From Corinectria fuckeliana (lineage: Eukaryota > Ascomycota > Sordariomycetes > Hypocreales > Nectriaceae), in NCBI GenBank assembly GCA_019137255.1, contig WPDH01000074.1, forward strand, positions 310,001 through 374,000: a stretch of DNA of 64,000 nt. Reading direction: 5' to 3'. Numbering within the stretch: position 1 is the stretch's first letter; every line of letters starts with the position of its first letter. The notes beneath the pieces are model-generated. The model ran no database searches. It had not been told where the DNA came from and saw only the letters and a list, made by a program, of their open reading frames with translations. Below, piece by piece: positions 11,531 to 24,162 of the stretch. The position numbers were made by a program, and so were the translations under genes.

Positions 11531-13111
11531 ATGTCTGTCGAAGTCAGCCTCAACACGCCTCTGGCGGAGGCGCTCACTGTTGCTATCCAGCCAAAGCTCG
11601 TCGAGGTTGGATGGGGAACCGGTGGCGCTGATGACTCCGCCTTGGCTGAGTACATCATCCTCATGCTCGTCAACGGCAAGACACAAGACCAGATCGCTGC
11701 AGAGCTCTCTGGTGACCTTCTTGGCCTCGGACCCGATGATCCTACCACCCACGAGTTCTCAACATGGTTGTTTCAACAGATCGAGACCCTCAACACACAA
11801 TTCAACGGTGGCAATGATTCAGCAGCTGGAGCGCCTCAGGATGACACCATGGCCGGCGACATAGACATGGATATGGCTGCCGCAGAGGCAGCAGAACTGA
11901 ATGCGTACGTTTTAGTACTTCCCTACACATGGACAACCCCCCCCCCCCCCTGACTAACCTTTTCAAATAGACCTACCGGCCCTCGCTCAATGCGCAACGG
12001 CAACACTCGAGGCGGTCGAGATAAGCGCATGTTTGGCCAGATGAACAAAGCCATGGACCGTTCCAGCGATGGCACGCTTCACCGAGTCCAAGGCCAGACT
12101 GGAAGCGGGCGCATCAACACCCACGGACGTACGCCCCCTACCGGGCCTCGAGGTCGCGGTGGAATCGCTCGCAACAATCGCACTGCCAACATCCAGGCTG
12201 GCTTGGCCGGTATGGCAGCGGGTGGTCCCCAGGCGCAACAATGGATGATGCAGGGAGGCCAACCCAATCAGATGGAGCTGGTCGCCATGCTGGAGCAACA
12301 AAACCAGATGATGTTCCAGTTATCACAACAGCTCATGTCCGGCCCCGCCGCCACCAACAACGGCGGCCACCAAGGTGGATTTGGGCAGCAGCGTCGAGGA
12401 AAGTCACTGTTTGACCGGGTTCAGGACCCCAACCGGAACAACTTCCGCAGAGGTCAGAACCAAGGTCAGAATCAAACCAACAGGCAAGACGCCGCCAAGC
12501 CCGCAGACGAAGTGGAGGGTGGCGAAGACGTCGACATGTCGGGAGGCAAGCGCGAAAACGCCAACACCGACGACACGGTCTGCAAATACAACCTGAGCTG
12601 CACCAACAAGGACTGCAAGTTCGCCCACCAGTCACCGGCCGCGCCCCCGGGCGCTACCATCGACCCTAACGACGTCTGTAGCTTCGGGGCGGCGTGCAAG
12701 AACCGCAAATGTGTCGGCCGACACCCATCGCCAGGGGCCAGGTTTGCCCACCAGAGCTCGCAGGACTGCAAGTTCTTCCCCAACTGTCACAACCCCCGAT
12801 GCCCCTTTAAGCACCCGTCGATGCCCCTGTGTCGAAACGGCGCAGACTGCACAACGTCCAACTGCAAGTTCACCCACGTCAGTACCAAGTGCAAGTTCAA
12901 CCCGTGCCTCAACCCCAACTGCGCCTTTGCGCACGAGGTGGGCCAGCAAGGAGGGTTCAAGGATAAGGTCTGGACGGCCGAGGGAGGCGAGGAGCACCTC
13001 AGCGAGAGGAAGTTTGTGGACGACCAAGCGGATGAGGAGCTCATCAAGCCGGAGGAGGAGGAGGGAATCAAGCAGGAACATCCTGTGCATGACACCGAGG
13101 TCATTGTTTGA
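11531..13111 (+). CDS. Nab2-type CCCH zinc-finger poly(A) RNA-binding protein
   Basis: Nuclear mRNA-binding protein of the Nab2/ZC3H14 type, expected to bind poly(A) tails and act in 3'-end processing and mRNA export. Exons 11531-11904 and 11971-13111, with a 66-nt intron that contains a run of C, give 504 aa. The N-terminal ~90 residues form a helical segment ending in HEFSTWLFQQIETLN, consistent with the Nab2 PWI-like fold. A Gly/Arg/Gln-rich middle follows (RGRGG, QQNQMM). The C-terminal part has five CCCH fingers from about residue 320. Four are C-x5-C-x4-C-x3-H, and the fifth (CKFNPCLNPNCAFAH) is C-x4-C-x4-C-x3-H. The tail is acidic. The gene looks intact. Identity is a family-level call from finger type and number plus the N-terminus. 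Confidence 0.85.
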
Positions 13112-13938
13112 AACAGAAAGGGAGTGACTGACGGTCGAGGGAGACGAAAAGGAATACGACGTCTCCAGGACTAAGGCAAGGCAGGTCAGGGCAGACCCGA
13201 GACACGGGAAGCTGTATTCATGACGATGGACATGTACTATTATGGTCGATTTCTAATGTCCTTGGCTGGGGAGGCAGAGCATGGAAGGGCGTTTGGAGTG
13301 GAGGGGAGTGGAGGGGACTCAGTTGAGACTTGTTATTTGAGTTGAGGCCAGACGGCCCAATGTCTTGCTTTCTTCGCTACTAAGCTAGGTACACATATAG
13401 AGGCCGAAGAAGAAACATGAAGCGGCCAGCAACTCGTGCGCCCTCTCATATGTGGCGGGTTGCACGACGGGGAAAGAATGCAAGACTGGGGCACGTCGCC
13501 CTCCCCACCAAGAAGCAAGAAGCAAAAAACCGGTTGAATTTTTCTTCACCGTGTATGAGTGTTCTCAGAGTCGGAGTGTAGGATGATGTTGAGGTCATGA
13601 CAGACCCAACCCTGTCAGTAAAAGGCAATCGAATGATTGTAGCAACTAGAGCAGGTCACACTGCAAAAAAAGCCATTGATTTAAATAGTATCCAGTAATT
13701 ACTAGAAACTATCTATAGACTACATGTCCGTAGTTGCAAAGCGCAAACCGAAGTGTTAGAGTCATCAGTATCTATGCCAGACCTACTTATGGAGTGAGTG
13801 CACGGATAATGCCGGCCCCGTGCCACTTCGCCCACCATCCGCCAGACAACTCCAAAGAAGCCGCCCACTTTCCTTCCAACCCGCAACGCCGCCATTTCTC
13901 CCTCCCGCACTCCGGCCATGCGCAATTGATCCCTCGAC
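13112..13938. other. Intergenic, Nab2-like 3' side and PPOX promoter
   Basis: This holds the 3' untranslated part of the preceding gene and the promoter of the oxidase gene. It includes A/T-rich stretches near 13670-13730. No gene seen. Confidence 0.5.
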
Positions 13939-15884
13939 ATGGGCCGCAGGAGTACGCAGTCCGCGGCCATGGCTCTCCTGAGCTCCGCCGCACCCTCCGC
14001 CGCGCGCAAGGTCGTCGTCTCCCGCCGCTTCAATTGCTGCCGCAGCCTCACCACCACTACCACCTCCGCCACCGCTCGGCCCCTCCTCCTCCGTCTCGGT
14101 GACCGGAACTTGCGCTGCGGCCGACGGTCCCATGCCACGGCTACTGCTGCTGCCGCCCCCCCAAAGGACGCCGACATTGCTGTCCTCGGCGGCGGCTTGG
14201 CCGGCCTCACCACCGCCTACTACCTCGCCAAGAAGCTCCCGCCCACGGCCAAGATTACCCTCTACGAGGCCGGCGACCGCCTCGGTGGATGGATCCGCAC
14301 CGAGCGGGTGCCTGTCGACGTCGGCGGCAAGAAGGGCACTGTTCTGTTTGAGCGCGGGCCCCGGTCGTTGACGTCGTTGCATGGCAATACGTGGCGCTAC
14401 GACGACCTCGTGCTCTACGACCTGGTGCGGCATGATTGATGCCCTCTCTCTCTCTTCGCCTGCGCTCCTCGCTGACATGCCCCAGGTCCTCGATCTCGGC
14501 CTCGACCTGAGATCGCCCCCGAGCAGGCCGCGCTACATCTACTACCCCGACCACCTGGTGCCGCTCCCGCCGGCCATCAGCATCTTCGACGTCCTGCGCG
14601 AGCCGCTCTACCTCCAGAACATCCCCGCCGCCCTCACGCTGCTGTGGAAGTCCACGCTGGGCTCCAAGGGCCACCCGCTCCCCGACGACGACCCGTCCAT
14701 CTCCGAGTGGCTGTACGAGGTGAGCCGCAGCCGCGTGGGCGCCGCCACCATGGCGTCGGCCATGGTCCACGGCATCTACGGCGGCGACATCGACAAGCTC
14801 AGCGCCAAGAGCGTCCTGGACCGCATGTACTTTGGCTGGTATCTGCCCAACCTCAGGTCCCAAAACCGCCCGACGCCGCTGCCCGAGACTCTGCTCATCA
14901 ACTCGCTCGGCAAGGACAAGCAGATCCAGAAGATGGCCTTGAAGCCCAAGGGCGCGCTGCTTGATTTCGGTACCGCGGGCATGCAGTCGTTGCCCGATGC
15001 CCTGGCGGCCGCGCTTGGGGAACAGCCCAACGTCACCGTCAAGCTCAACACGCCCGTCAAGTCGATCAAGCACGACCCGGCTAAGGATCTGGTGCAGGTA
15101 AGGAAAATAGAGCGAGCATATCACCAACAGGCCCTGAAGAAAACACCTGCTGACTGGACCGCCCCCCTTTCTGTAGATCAACGAGAGCAACGGCACTTTC
15201 AACACGTACCACAAGGTCATCTCGACCCTCTCGGCCGAGCAGCTCTCCGCGGCTACTCACGGCGACCTGCCTTCTCTCTCCAAGTCGCACTCCGTCGACA
15301 TCATGACGGTCAACCTCTGGTTCCCCGAAGAGGACCTCAAGCCGCCGGGCTTCGGCTACCTCATCCCGCGCACCGTCCCGCCCGAGGCCAACCCGGAGAG
15401 GGCCCTCGGCGTCTTCTTCGACTCGGACGTCCAGCAGCGCGGGCCCGACGAGCCCGCCGGCACCAAGCTCTTCGTCCTCATGGGCGGCCACTACTACGAG
15501 CAGCCCGGCGCCGAGCCGCCCTCCGAGGCCGACGCCATCCTCCAGGCCCGCGCCCTGCTGGAGCGCCACCTGGGCATCCCCCGCGACGCGCCCTGCCACG
15601 CCGTCGCCCGCTTCGCCAAGCAGTGCATCCCGCAGCACTACGTCGGCCACCAGGCGCGCATGCGCACCGTCCACGCCGAGCTGCGCAGCGCCTACAAGGG
15701 GCGCCTCGCCGTGGCGGGCGGCTCGTACACCCGCATCGGCGCCGTGGCTGCCCTGCGCGCCGCCTACGACATCGCCACCGAGATGACGGACAAGGGCTGG
15801 CTCGAGACGACGGGCCTTGAGGAGGTGGATATAAATGAGAAGGGGTTTGTTGTCATGGACCTGGCCGAGAACCCTGTGCGGTAA
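13939..15884 (+). CDS. HEM14: Protoporphyrinogen oxidase (mitochondrial, haem synthesis)
   Basis: FAD enzyme that oxidises protoporphyrinogen IX to protoporphyrin IX, the step before ferrochelatase, at the inner mitochondrial membrane. Exons 13939-14424, 14486-15097 and 15177-15884 (introns 61 and 80 nt) give 601 aa. Residues 1 to about 75 are rich in Arg, Ser, Ala and Thr with almost no acids, fitting a mitochondrial presequence. The FAD-binding fingerprint IAVLGGGLAGLTTAYYLA follows at about 80-97, then YEAGDRLGGWIRTE and FERGPRSL, both typical of the family. Near the end RLAVAGGSYTRIGAVAALRAAY closes the FAD fold. The start could also be the in-frame ATG at 13969, with no effect on the mature protein. 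The first donor (ctg|gtgcgg) is weak, but it is the only choice that rejoins the frame at VLDLGLDL. Confidence 0.9.
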
Positions 15885-16352
15885 ATGTCTGTCTTGATAC
15901 GGATCTTAGATGATTGAAGGGGAAGAAAAAAAAGGAAGAAAAAAAAGGGGTAATGGGCAAGTAAGCAGAGACAGGACTCAGCCCGATTCCTTGGGGGCCA
16001 GTCTCAACTTGTTGTATATTAGTCTAGATAGAGAGATGCATGTCTATAAGGGCATGTCTACGCATGGGAATACGCCATGTCGTCTAAAGCCCCAGAGGTG
16101 GCAGATGGAAGTAGTGGGAATACAATGGTTTACATGGAGCCTGCCACAACTGCGAAGGATTCACCAACCACGGCATATAGATATAGATATCGTCAAGATG
16201 TAGAAAAAAGAATTCAATGTTCTTCATTGGAGGTATCATTAAATAAAAAGCAACCGCCTCCCGCTAGCTGCAACCGTTTCGCCGCTCTCACTCCGTCCGT
16301 CCATCCCTCCCTCGAGCATAGTACAGTACATAAGTCGCTGTACAGTCGATAG
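15885..16352. other. Convergent intergenic region, PPOX and Med14 3' ends
   Basis: About 470 bp between two converging stop codons. It has A-rich tracts just after 15920 and poly-T/A runs expected of 3' untranslated regions. No gene seen. Confidence 0.5.
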
Positions 16353-19300
16353 TTAGTCTATAACCACGAGCTGGCCGGGGGATGGACCAGCAAGCGGCCG
16401 GATGGCGTCGTCGACGGCCGTGAGCATGTTCACCACGCCTCGGTTAGGCTTGGCAGCAGCGCTCATGCTGAGGCCGTGCCAGTCTTCGCCCTTGTCCTCC
16501 CAGATTGGCTTGAGGGCTGCTGTGAATTCGTCCTCGGGAGGGGGATCTGTTCCGTCGGTGGAGCGCCAGACGTGCCACCAAGGCTCGCCGCGGCGGACCT
16601 TCATTCGAACCTCGAGGGTGAGCTGTGGCTTCGATCTCTGCAGGGCACCGTCTGGGCCTGCCAGTGTGTACCGGATGCTCATCCAGTCAATCGTCTTGAT
16701 TGAGAACTCCACCTGTCCCCTCAGCTGGGCTTGAATGCCTACCCAAGCTGTCTCGATTCTCTCAATTGCTGATAAAGCAGGCAGAGATACCGGCATCCAG
16801 ACCATCAGAGCCTCGATGCCGCCCTCGCTATTCACAAGGCTCTGCATAAGATCGACAACCCTCAGGTGGGGATTACCCTGCTCAAGTCTTACGTCGATGG
16901 TGTCTTTGGAAAGATCTAGAACCACTCGCCACCGTTGCGGCGGCTCTGCGGTCTTGTCGGTTTCGTCTTGGACCAACTCGGCATAAGAAAAGGTGACTTC
17001 CCGCAGAGTCACCGACTCGCTCTGAATGGTTCCCTTCGCCTTGTCCATCGATTCCAAGAATTTGACAAATCGATCAACAGCCTTGACTCGAGATTTCAGA
17101 GTCGGTAGTATAGATTGGCCGATACCGTGGTGTATGCGCAGGCAGAACTCGCCCTTCTGGGGGTTGTATGAGACGTCGCGGTCGACCATCCCCCTCAGTG
17201 CAGCAAACTTTGTCGGTTTACGAACCTTGATTATGGCATTAGATACACACCTGAGGCGGTGATCAGGCATAGCGACTTCCTGGGGTGCTGACATCTTCCT
17301 CGGTGGCTGGACCTCTTTAAACTTGATCGAAACAATGTCGTTCGCCCAGGGTTGTTGTGCCGAAGTGTTTAGTCCAGTGGGTGGTCGCACGATGGACGCG
17401 AGCTCCTTGCTGTCACCCAGGATGTTGGCTTGCTCGTTCGAAACCTGACTTGTCTCCCTTTCTACACTATCCAACACCATGGATGGGAAGATGCCTGAGA
17501 GAGCGATCTCAATAGACGGAAGTCGGACCTGCTGCGGCAGCGTCCAATTCCTAGCCCCGTTTGGTCTGCTCTTAATGTGATTCCGATGAAGCTCGCGCAT
17601 ATCCACCGACTGCGCGATCATGCCCGTGGCAAACAACGTCAAGTTGTTCCAAAAGCCATCAGATAGTTCGGGGTGTCCCTTATCCAGCGGCAGCCTGGTT
17701 TGGAACCTCTGGGTATGGTTCGGAATATTACGGTCCCTAATGAGAGTGTCAGTCAGTTAGACATCTCTAGTTGATCCATGTGTGAACTTACACCTCAAGA
17801 AGCCACCATTCGTCGCCGCTGAGGCTTAGCAATACCATGACAAACCATTTTGGCTCCCACCCATCCCGCTGGAGCCAGATGGTCTTGGTCCATTCCCGGG
17901 ATTTAACCACAGATCGAAGCTCCTCATTACTGAGCGGGCACTTCTTGGAGTTCCATCCCATAGTGCTTCCTCGGCGGTTAAGTTCGTCCTCCATGAACCC
18001 GCATCGGACATTTTCTAGACATGACACGCCGTCCTCTTCAGCATGCTTTCCGTTGTTCAGCTGGCGTTCGTATTGAATCGTAAATTTCGAGTGCGGCTTA
18101 ACAGCAAATAGACCGGTGGTGGGCTCCATGAGTAAGGACGCCTCGTCGCCGTGTCCAACTTGCATTTTCAAGAATGAGGCGCCCGGGTCAGACTGGGAAA
18201 CACAAAGTAGCATATTGGCCTCCCGCTTGCGGAATCGCGGTGCCACTTGAAGTTTGTTGTGAATACTGCTGAGGATGTAGTCGATGTGGCGACCGACGAC
18301 AGTTCGGAGAAGTGCCTCTGCTGATAGGTTTTCGACATCCAGCAGAATCTCTACATCCTTGACCTCTTTGTTGTCTCGATACCACTTCGCCGTTAAGAAG
18401 CTCGACGATTTCGGGTTCGCTTGGCCGGTCTTTTTCCGACCGCTGTTCACTGCGATCAAAACCCAGCTTTTCGGGCTAGTGGGAGGATTCCGAGAAGTCC
18501 AATATTGGATTGCCAGAGCTCGGTTCAGCGGCTCAACCATCAGTGTGCCAGTCCAAGCGTTCTTGCTCAGCTGCATAGCTTGACGCTTCAGCTCGTTCAG
18601 CTTGTGGGTCAGGACAAACTCGTGGAGGAACTGATAACAGCCAGTCAAGCCGTCCTTGCTTAGAACATCATTGACGTACGCTTCCAAGTAGTTTTTGAGG
18701 GATTCGGGGAGTGCTGACGCGGATGGGGTAAAAATGTATCTGAAATCAATGAACCAAAACTGCTTCTCAAAATCTTCGTCTGCAATGGTGAGGTCGACCT
18801 CGAATTCGCCGGCGACCTTGAAAGTGACTCGGCCAGAGTCAATCTCATAGTTCCGGAAGTGGTAGGGAATCTTGTCGAAGTCTTCTAGATTCAATCGTAG
18901 GGACAACAAGGTGTTGAGATCATTAATCCACTTGATTTGCTCATCTGACGTCAACGGTGGTGGCTCAATGTACTGAAGCTGTTGAAGAGTCAGTTCGCGT
19001 CTTCTTCGAGGGGCCTCCAGTGCTTACATCTGGCATCCAAGAAGCCTTTCCAGTTGAGAGCACCTGGAGAGCAGTCTTCAGATCGGGGCTGGGCATGCGG
19101 GCAAAGGTCAAATCGCGTTTGACATTCACAATGCTGTCCAGGGCCCCATCGAAAAGGATTCGCTGCTGGTCGATGTGAAACTTCAAGTCGATGAGCTTGC
19201 TGACCATCTGAGACTTCCTGCTCCATTCTGTTATGACGAGGGCCTTGACCCATTTGGCATGCATATCCTGGGCAAAATTGAGGACTGCGGCCTTCTTTCT

Positions 19301-19765
19301 GAGGTTTTCGCTCGATGAGTCGTCGGCAATGTTGGTCGGGAGGATAGAGTTTCCGTTGAGGGCGTTTGCGGGCACAGGCATCTTCACCAGGTCTGCGATC
19401 TTGTCCTGGAGGGAGTTGTGTGTCGTTTGAGCAAGTCGTGTGAGGAGGAGCGATATAGGAATAAACCCCTGCGTAATGTGTATGATATCATCGGGGAGGT
19501 CATTCATTCGTGCTGGTGTCTCAGTCGATTCGTTGCCTGAAGGGGGTGGTTGTTGCAGAGGACCATTCATATCAGAGCCACTTCCGTTGACCGCACTGCC
19601 AGCACCGTCAGCGTCGCCACCGCCAGCTACGGCTTTTCCCTTGTCCACTGCATTATATTGTCCTTCAACGCCGGCACCATTTACTCCGTTTAGCTTCACA
19701 TCTCTGTCGTGGTCGGTGAGCGCGCCATTCTGGCCGCCATTCTCCATGTTGACAACGCCCGGCAT
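16353..19765 (-). CDS. MED14: Mediator complex subunit 14 (Rgr1/Med14)
   Basis: Scaffold subunit of Mediator, the nuclear complex linking activators to RNA polymerase II. Exons in reading order are 19028-19765, 17792-18978 and 16353-17736, with introns of 49 and 55 nt, giving 1102 aa. After a low-complexity Gly/Asn/Ser-rich N-terminus the family signature appears: a DLPDDIIHITQGFIPISLLL stretch, then LKFHIDQQRILFDGALDSI. Long mixed alpha/beta regions follow and have no catalytic motifs, as expected. The start is the ATG at 19765 (MPGVV); a second in-frame ATG lies at 19747. Length is in the range of filamentous-fungal Med14. The C-terminal third is poorly conserved in the family and is supported only by an uninterrupted frame and splice phase. 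It is convergent with the oxidase gene and runs in the same direction as G6PD. Confidence 0.88.
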
Positions 19766-21003
19766 CCAAGGATCCTCCTGGCGCACCTAGAGGCAGACAG
19801 GCCAGCGCGCTGCGCTCCCGGGAGCGTGGCGGACGTAACTCGTCGTTTCGGTTATTCGCTGCTGTATGTCATGAGGAAACTGAAGATCTCTAGGGACCAA
19901 CTCGGTGCTGCTGCATGGCAGTCGAAATCGCATGCACCAAGCACACAAATATGACGCTGGGAGAGTCCAGATATCGATGAGTCTTCTGATTCTTTGTCGT
20001 GAGTTTGATCTGCGGGAAGGTTCTTTGTTTGCGTGGCTATGGATCGAGCTGGGGTGGGCGAAAACGATGATCGTTCAAGGGCAGGAGTGAAGGCGCGACG
20101 AGAGCGCTCGAGATTCGGGATCGATTGGGCACCTGCGATGGCCTTTGGGGAAAAGTTTGAGGGGAAGCGAAGGGTCTGGAGACGCGACAGCGCGATATTG
20201 ATGAAAGGAGGGTGAGGTGTGGCTGTTCGTGATGCGCAGGGCTGCCTTTCACGATTTTCCAGGTACCGACTCAGGCTGGAGGACAATCGAGGTACAACGC
20301 CGGGGAAACCGTCTCGGTCATGTGAGACCGTGTGCACGGACCAGGCAATCGAAGGAACTTGGAAGGAAGATCGGGGGGTGGGGGCACTGGGGGACCTCGA
20401 AACCTTGAATGCGACAACTACTAAAGTAATTTACATACCTTACTTAGGTACTAAATCCAGGTACTTAAGGTACGGTAGGTACCTAACCACTTAGTAGATT
20501 AGCGGGCTGGTTAAGCCAGTGCTTACTAGTACTTACTAGGTAGGTACCTAGGTAGGTAGACTAATAGGTACTGTATGTCAGCTATAGGGAAACCATCAGA
20601 GAGGAAGCTCAGAACACGCCTCCTAAGCTTTACTTCAAAGGCCAGGGTTCTGCAATTAAATTTCCTAGACTGAGGGTGGAAATCCTTTTATTCTACATCA
20701 CCAGTCTTGCATGGCCCAAGCATAGCAAAGCAAAGCGCAGGCACATCTAATAATGCCCTCAAAAGCAGTTGCCAAATAGCTTGCCAGAGCCTCTCCGTTC
20801 TCTCGTCTTTTTGTATCATCATTTGTCATCCATCACTAGTGGCTTGTCGTTGAAAGCACCAAGACTCATCATGCATGGTGCGAGATCGATGGTGCGCGTT
20901 GCCGGATGCCATGTGGCATTAACTGGGAATAGTGTTACCCAAAGTGATCCCCGGTCGTGCTGGATCCCCAAAGCCGATCATGCGCGATGTCAGCTCGCGG
21001 TAC
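19766..21003. other. Intergenic with Med14 promoter and a TAGGTACC-motif cluster
   Basis: This holds the Med14 promoter and leader and the 3' side of G6PD. Between about 20430 and 20575 the sequence is a dense patchwork of TAGGTACCT-like units, a likely decayed simple repeat. No gene recognised. Confidence 0.45.
20430..20575. repeat. Cluster of degenerate TAGGTACCT units
   Basis: The units acttaggtac, ggtaggtacctaa, actaggtaggtacctaggtaggtag and taggtactg follow one another within about 145 bp. The core TAGGTACC is nearly palindromic (GGTACC), so both strands show it. Single or paired copies appear elsewhere in the window near 9402, 39489, 46234, 52785, 61424 and 63089, always outside genes. 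The origin is unknown. Confidence 0.55.
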
Positions 21004-22878
21004 TTACAACTTGTTGGGGGTGGCATTGGTGGTGGGCCACTGGTAACCAGCGGCGTCGCTGAACTTGTAGCCGTACGAAGCTGTGAAATCATCCAGGACA
21101 GCAGGGCCCCGAGATCCTGCACACAGTTGTCAGCACAAATGCGGTCACGATATACAGGCAGACTCCATACCGTAAGGGTACTCCATGGGGATGATCTCCT
21201 TGTTGTCATCCAGGTAGTGGAGCAGCGGGGTGAAGATTCTCCAGCTGGCGTCGAGCTCATCATCACGCACAAAGTTGGACTGATCGCCCTTCAGGCAGTC
21301 CAGGACGAGAGACTCGTAGGCCTCGGGAATCTTGAGATCGGAGAATCGTCGGCGGTAAGTAAGGTCAAGCTCGGTGACGACGGTCTGCATGCTCAGACCG
21401 GGCAGCTTCGAGTTCATCTTGATATAGACACTTTCGTTGGGCTGAATGCGCATAACAAGCTCGTTTCGGGGAATGTCCTTAAAAATGCCCGAGGTGACGT
21501 CCTTGAACTGAATTCGGATCTCCGTCTTCTGCTCGTTGAGTGCCTTGCCGGCCTTGATGATGAAGGGAATGCCATCCCATCGCTCGTTCTTGATGTATGC
21601 AACCATGGCGCAGAAGGTAGGGCATCGCGAGTCCTTGGGGACAGTCTCATCCTCCCGGTAGCCAGGCTTGCTGCCGTCTAGAGACTTGCCATACTGGCCG
21701 ATGATGACGTTCTTGGGCTCAATAGCAGGGATGGCACGAAGGACACGGACCTTCTCGTCACGAATGTCCTCGGCGTTGAAGGAAATGGGCCTCTCCATAG
21801 CAAGCAGGGTGAGAACCTGGAGCAAGTGGTTCTGCATGACATCTCGAACGATGCCGAACTCGTCAAAGTAGCCACCTCGGCCCTCGGTGCCAAAGGGTTC
21901 CTTGAAGGAGATCTGAACGTTGTCAATGTGGTGGCGGTTCCAGGTAGCGCCCAGGAAAGAGTTGCCAAATCGCAGGATCAGGATGTTCTTGACCATTTCC
22001 TTGCCGAGGTAGTGGTCAATTCGGAAGAGCTCCTGCTCGTTCCAATCAGGCTCGAGGGACTTCTGCAGCTCGCGGGAACTAGCCAGATCCTTGCCAAAGG
22101 GCTTCTCGACCTTTTGGAGTATGTTAGCACGCCTGAAGCCAACAGGGCAACCGCGCAGATTTACGCACAATGACACGGGCAACGCCCTTGGTAGGGTAAC
22201 AGCACTTCTTCAGGTGCTGTGAGACGATGGTGAAGACACTGGGGGGGAGCGCCATGTAGAAGAGACGGTGGCCCTCGGATCGATCCGACTCAATGTCCTC
22301 CAGGTGCTTGTTCAGGACGAGGAAGGCCTCGTCCTTGTCGTACTGACCGGCCACATAGGTGCAAAGGTTGCAGAACTCCTCGAGTTGCTGCTCCGACTCC
22401 TTAGTGGGGGTCTTCACATAGGACTTGATGCGTTTGAGGTACTCCTCGTGGTCCATCTTGGTACGGGCATATCCGACGATTCTAACATCCTTGGGGAGGA
22501 ACTGGTTTCGGTACTAGAGACAGATCACGATGCGGTTAGTTTTTCAGACGCCTCTTGCACGGTGGTCGCGGGACGTGGCTCACCAGGCCAAAGAGCGCGG
22601 GGTACTGTTGAGGAAGCTTGTTAGCAGAGACGAGCAAGGTGGGGTGGCTCTAGAGCAAGCTCCTACAGTCTTCTTTTTGGCAAGATCACCGGAAGCGCCG
22701 AGCACGATGATGGTTGTGTTCTGCTTCAACTCCATGGTTCTAGAGAGGTGAGCTCGGTCAGCGAGGGGACTCCGAAAGGCCCGAAGCTCAACGCGCGCAG
22801 ATTATCGCCGCGTCGCAAAGTTCGGCGAGCTCGTAGTGGGGGGTGGGTGGCGGGCACGTACGCGACAGAGGGATCCAT
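21004..22878 (-). CDS. Glucose-6-phosphate 1-dehydrogenase
   Basis: Cytosolic NADP enzyme that opens the oxidative pentose phosphate pathway (glucose 6-phosphate to 6-phosphogluconolactone). I resolve six exons in reading order: 22862-22878, 22667-22739, 22584-22604, 22169-22513, 21171-22110 and 21004-21116. Introns are 122, 62, 70, 58 and 54 nt, and the protein is 502 aa, the normal size. NADP binding is marked by GASGDLAKK (residues 20-28), the active site by RIDHYLGKE (182-190). The end GYQWPTTNATPNKL is typical of the fungal enzyme. Two exons are tiny (17 and 21 nt). Translation could instead start at the ATG at 22735, losing MDPSVAT only. The first intron has a good GTACGT donor and CTCTAG acceptor, so I prefer the upstream start. 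Confidence 0.93.
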
Positions 22879-24162
22879 GGTGGGCGAAATGTTGAGGAGA
22901 TGATGAAGAGGAGAAATCGCAGGAAGATGGAGTCGAAGGGGAGTTGATCGGCCACGGGGGGTGAGCAACGACGAGCAGGAGGGGCAAGTTGCAATGGAGG
23001 AGCAACTGAGCAGAAGCTGAGGAGAATCTGAAGGAGAGGTGACGCTCAAGTCAAGGACAGCAGGGCCAGGAAGGTTTTATGACGAGCATGCAGCGACAGG
23101 GAGCTAATGGCTGCGAGCGACGGGGCTATGATGCAAACTGCGGACTGCAGACACAGGCGGATCCAGCCAGGCGAGCTTACATCACTGCATGCGGTAAGGT
23201 CCTGGCCGATGCCCGCAGGGCCTCATCCCCCCGCCCCGAGGGGCCCCATCTCCCGGCGCCTCTCACACCTCTGCCACGGGTCGGTCGGTGGCACTTTTTT
23301 TCTATTATGGCGGCGAGAAACGTCGTAGTCGTACGGACGGAGATGGATGTGGCATACATATCCGCACCCTCCCCCCTCCCCCCTTCGGATTTATCATCCA
23401 CCGCACGTCACGTCGACCCTCGACGGTCCGAAGGGAAGGGGTTTGATCAACGTCTGGCCGCTTTGGGTTCCCATGCGTACCTTAAGTTACAGGCCATGTC
23501 ATTCCGTCTCTGCACGTATATCCCTGTGCCGTCTTTCATCTCCTCTCGTGGCTCCAACCTCTGTGACGCATGTGCCGCACGAACCCCTCTTACTCGGCAA
23601 AATGAATCACTGATTCTCCTTGTCCAATACTGTTACCCACGGCCCGCCCGGACTTCCATAGCTCTCACCGAGTCCCTGGCCTCGGCGAGCGAGGGTGAGG
23701 AGGGATGACCAAGCCGTGGCGGCGGGCACCCCAACATGGAACAGGTTTGGTCCACACCCCAAGTCGCATTGGGGCCGCATTGATTAACTTATCGGGGTCC
23801 GACATGTCCAGGTCGGTCTTGTCGCCGTGGTCGGCGGACTTTCTCCCGTTGGAAGAGGAACGCGCCGACCTGTTCTGGGGTTCTGGAGCCAGCTTGTACT
23901 TCAGCTGCCGCCAACTGAGGCTCTCCAAGCAGTCTAGCGTAGTTACTCACGAGGTTTGGGGGCATGCCAGGAGATTTGAGAATGGACGTTTTGGCTGACA
24001 ATTGCAAGAACACTGATTATGCATATGTTCCGACGGGACGGCCCAACCACGGTCTGGTCTATTAAAAGCTGCCGGAGTTGGCATTCCTTGACCCGCTACG
24101 GAGTATGCTGAAATGCCATCCACCACTTGTTCCCCCATTCAATGACATTGGCACACAAGCTA
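22879..24162. other. Intergenic between G6PD promoter and the transposon block
   Basis: G6PD promoter side and DNA up to the transposon. Several open frames of 60-200 codons occur in this GC-rich stretch, but they overlap on opposite strands and show no domain or splicing. I call no gene. Confidence 0.45.

Noticed and set aside
14255..15220. Long minus-strand frame opposite the protoporphyrinogen oxidase
   Set aside because: Low-complexity Arg/Gly/Val text without a domain, across the oxidase introns. It is a shadow.
23079..23708. 209-codon open frame upstream of the transposon block
   Set aside because: It is GC-rich, overlapped by equally long frames on both strands, has no domain and no splice logic. 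It probably is a chance frame in promoter-side DNA.
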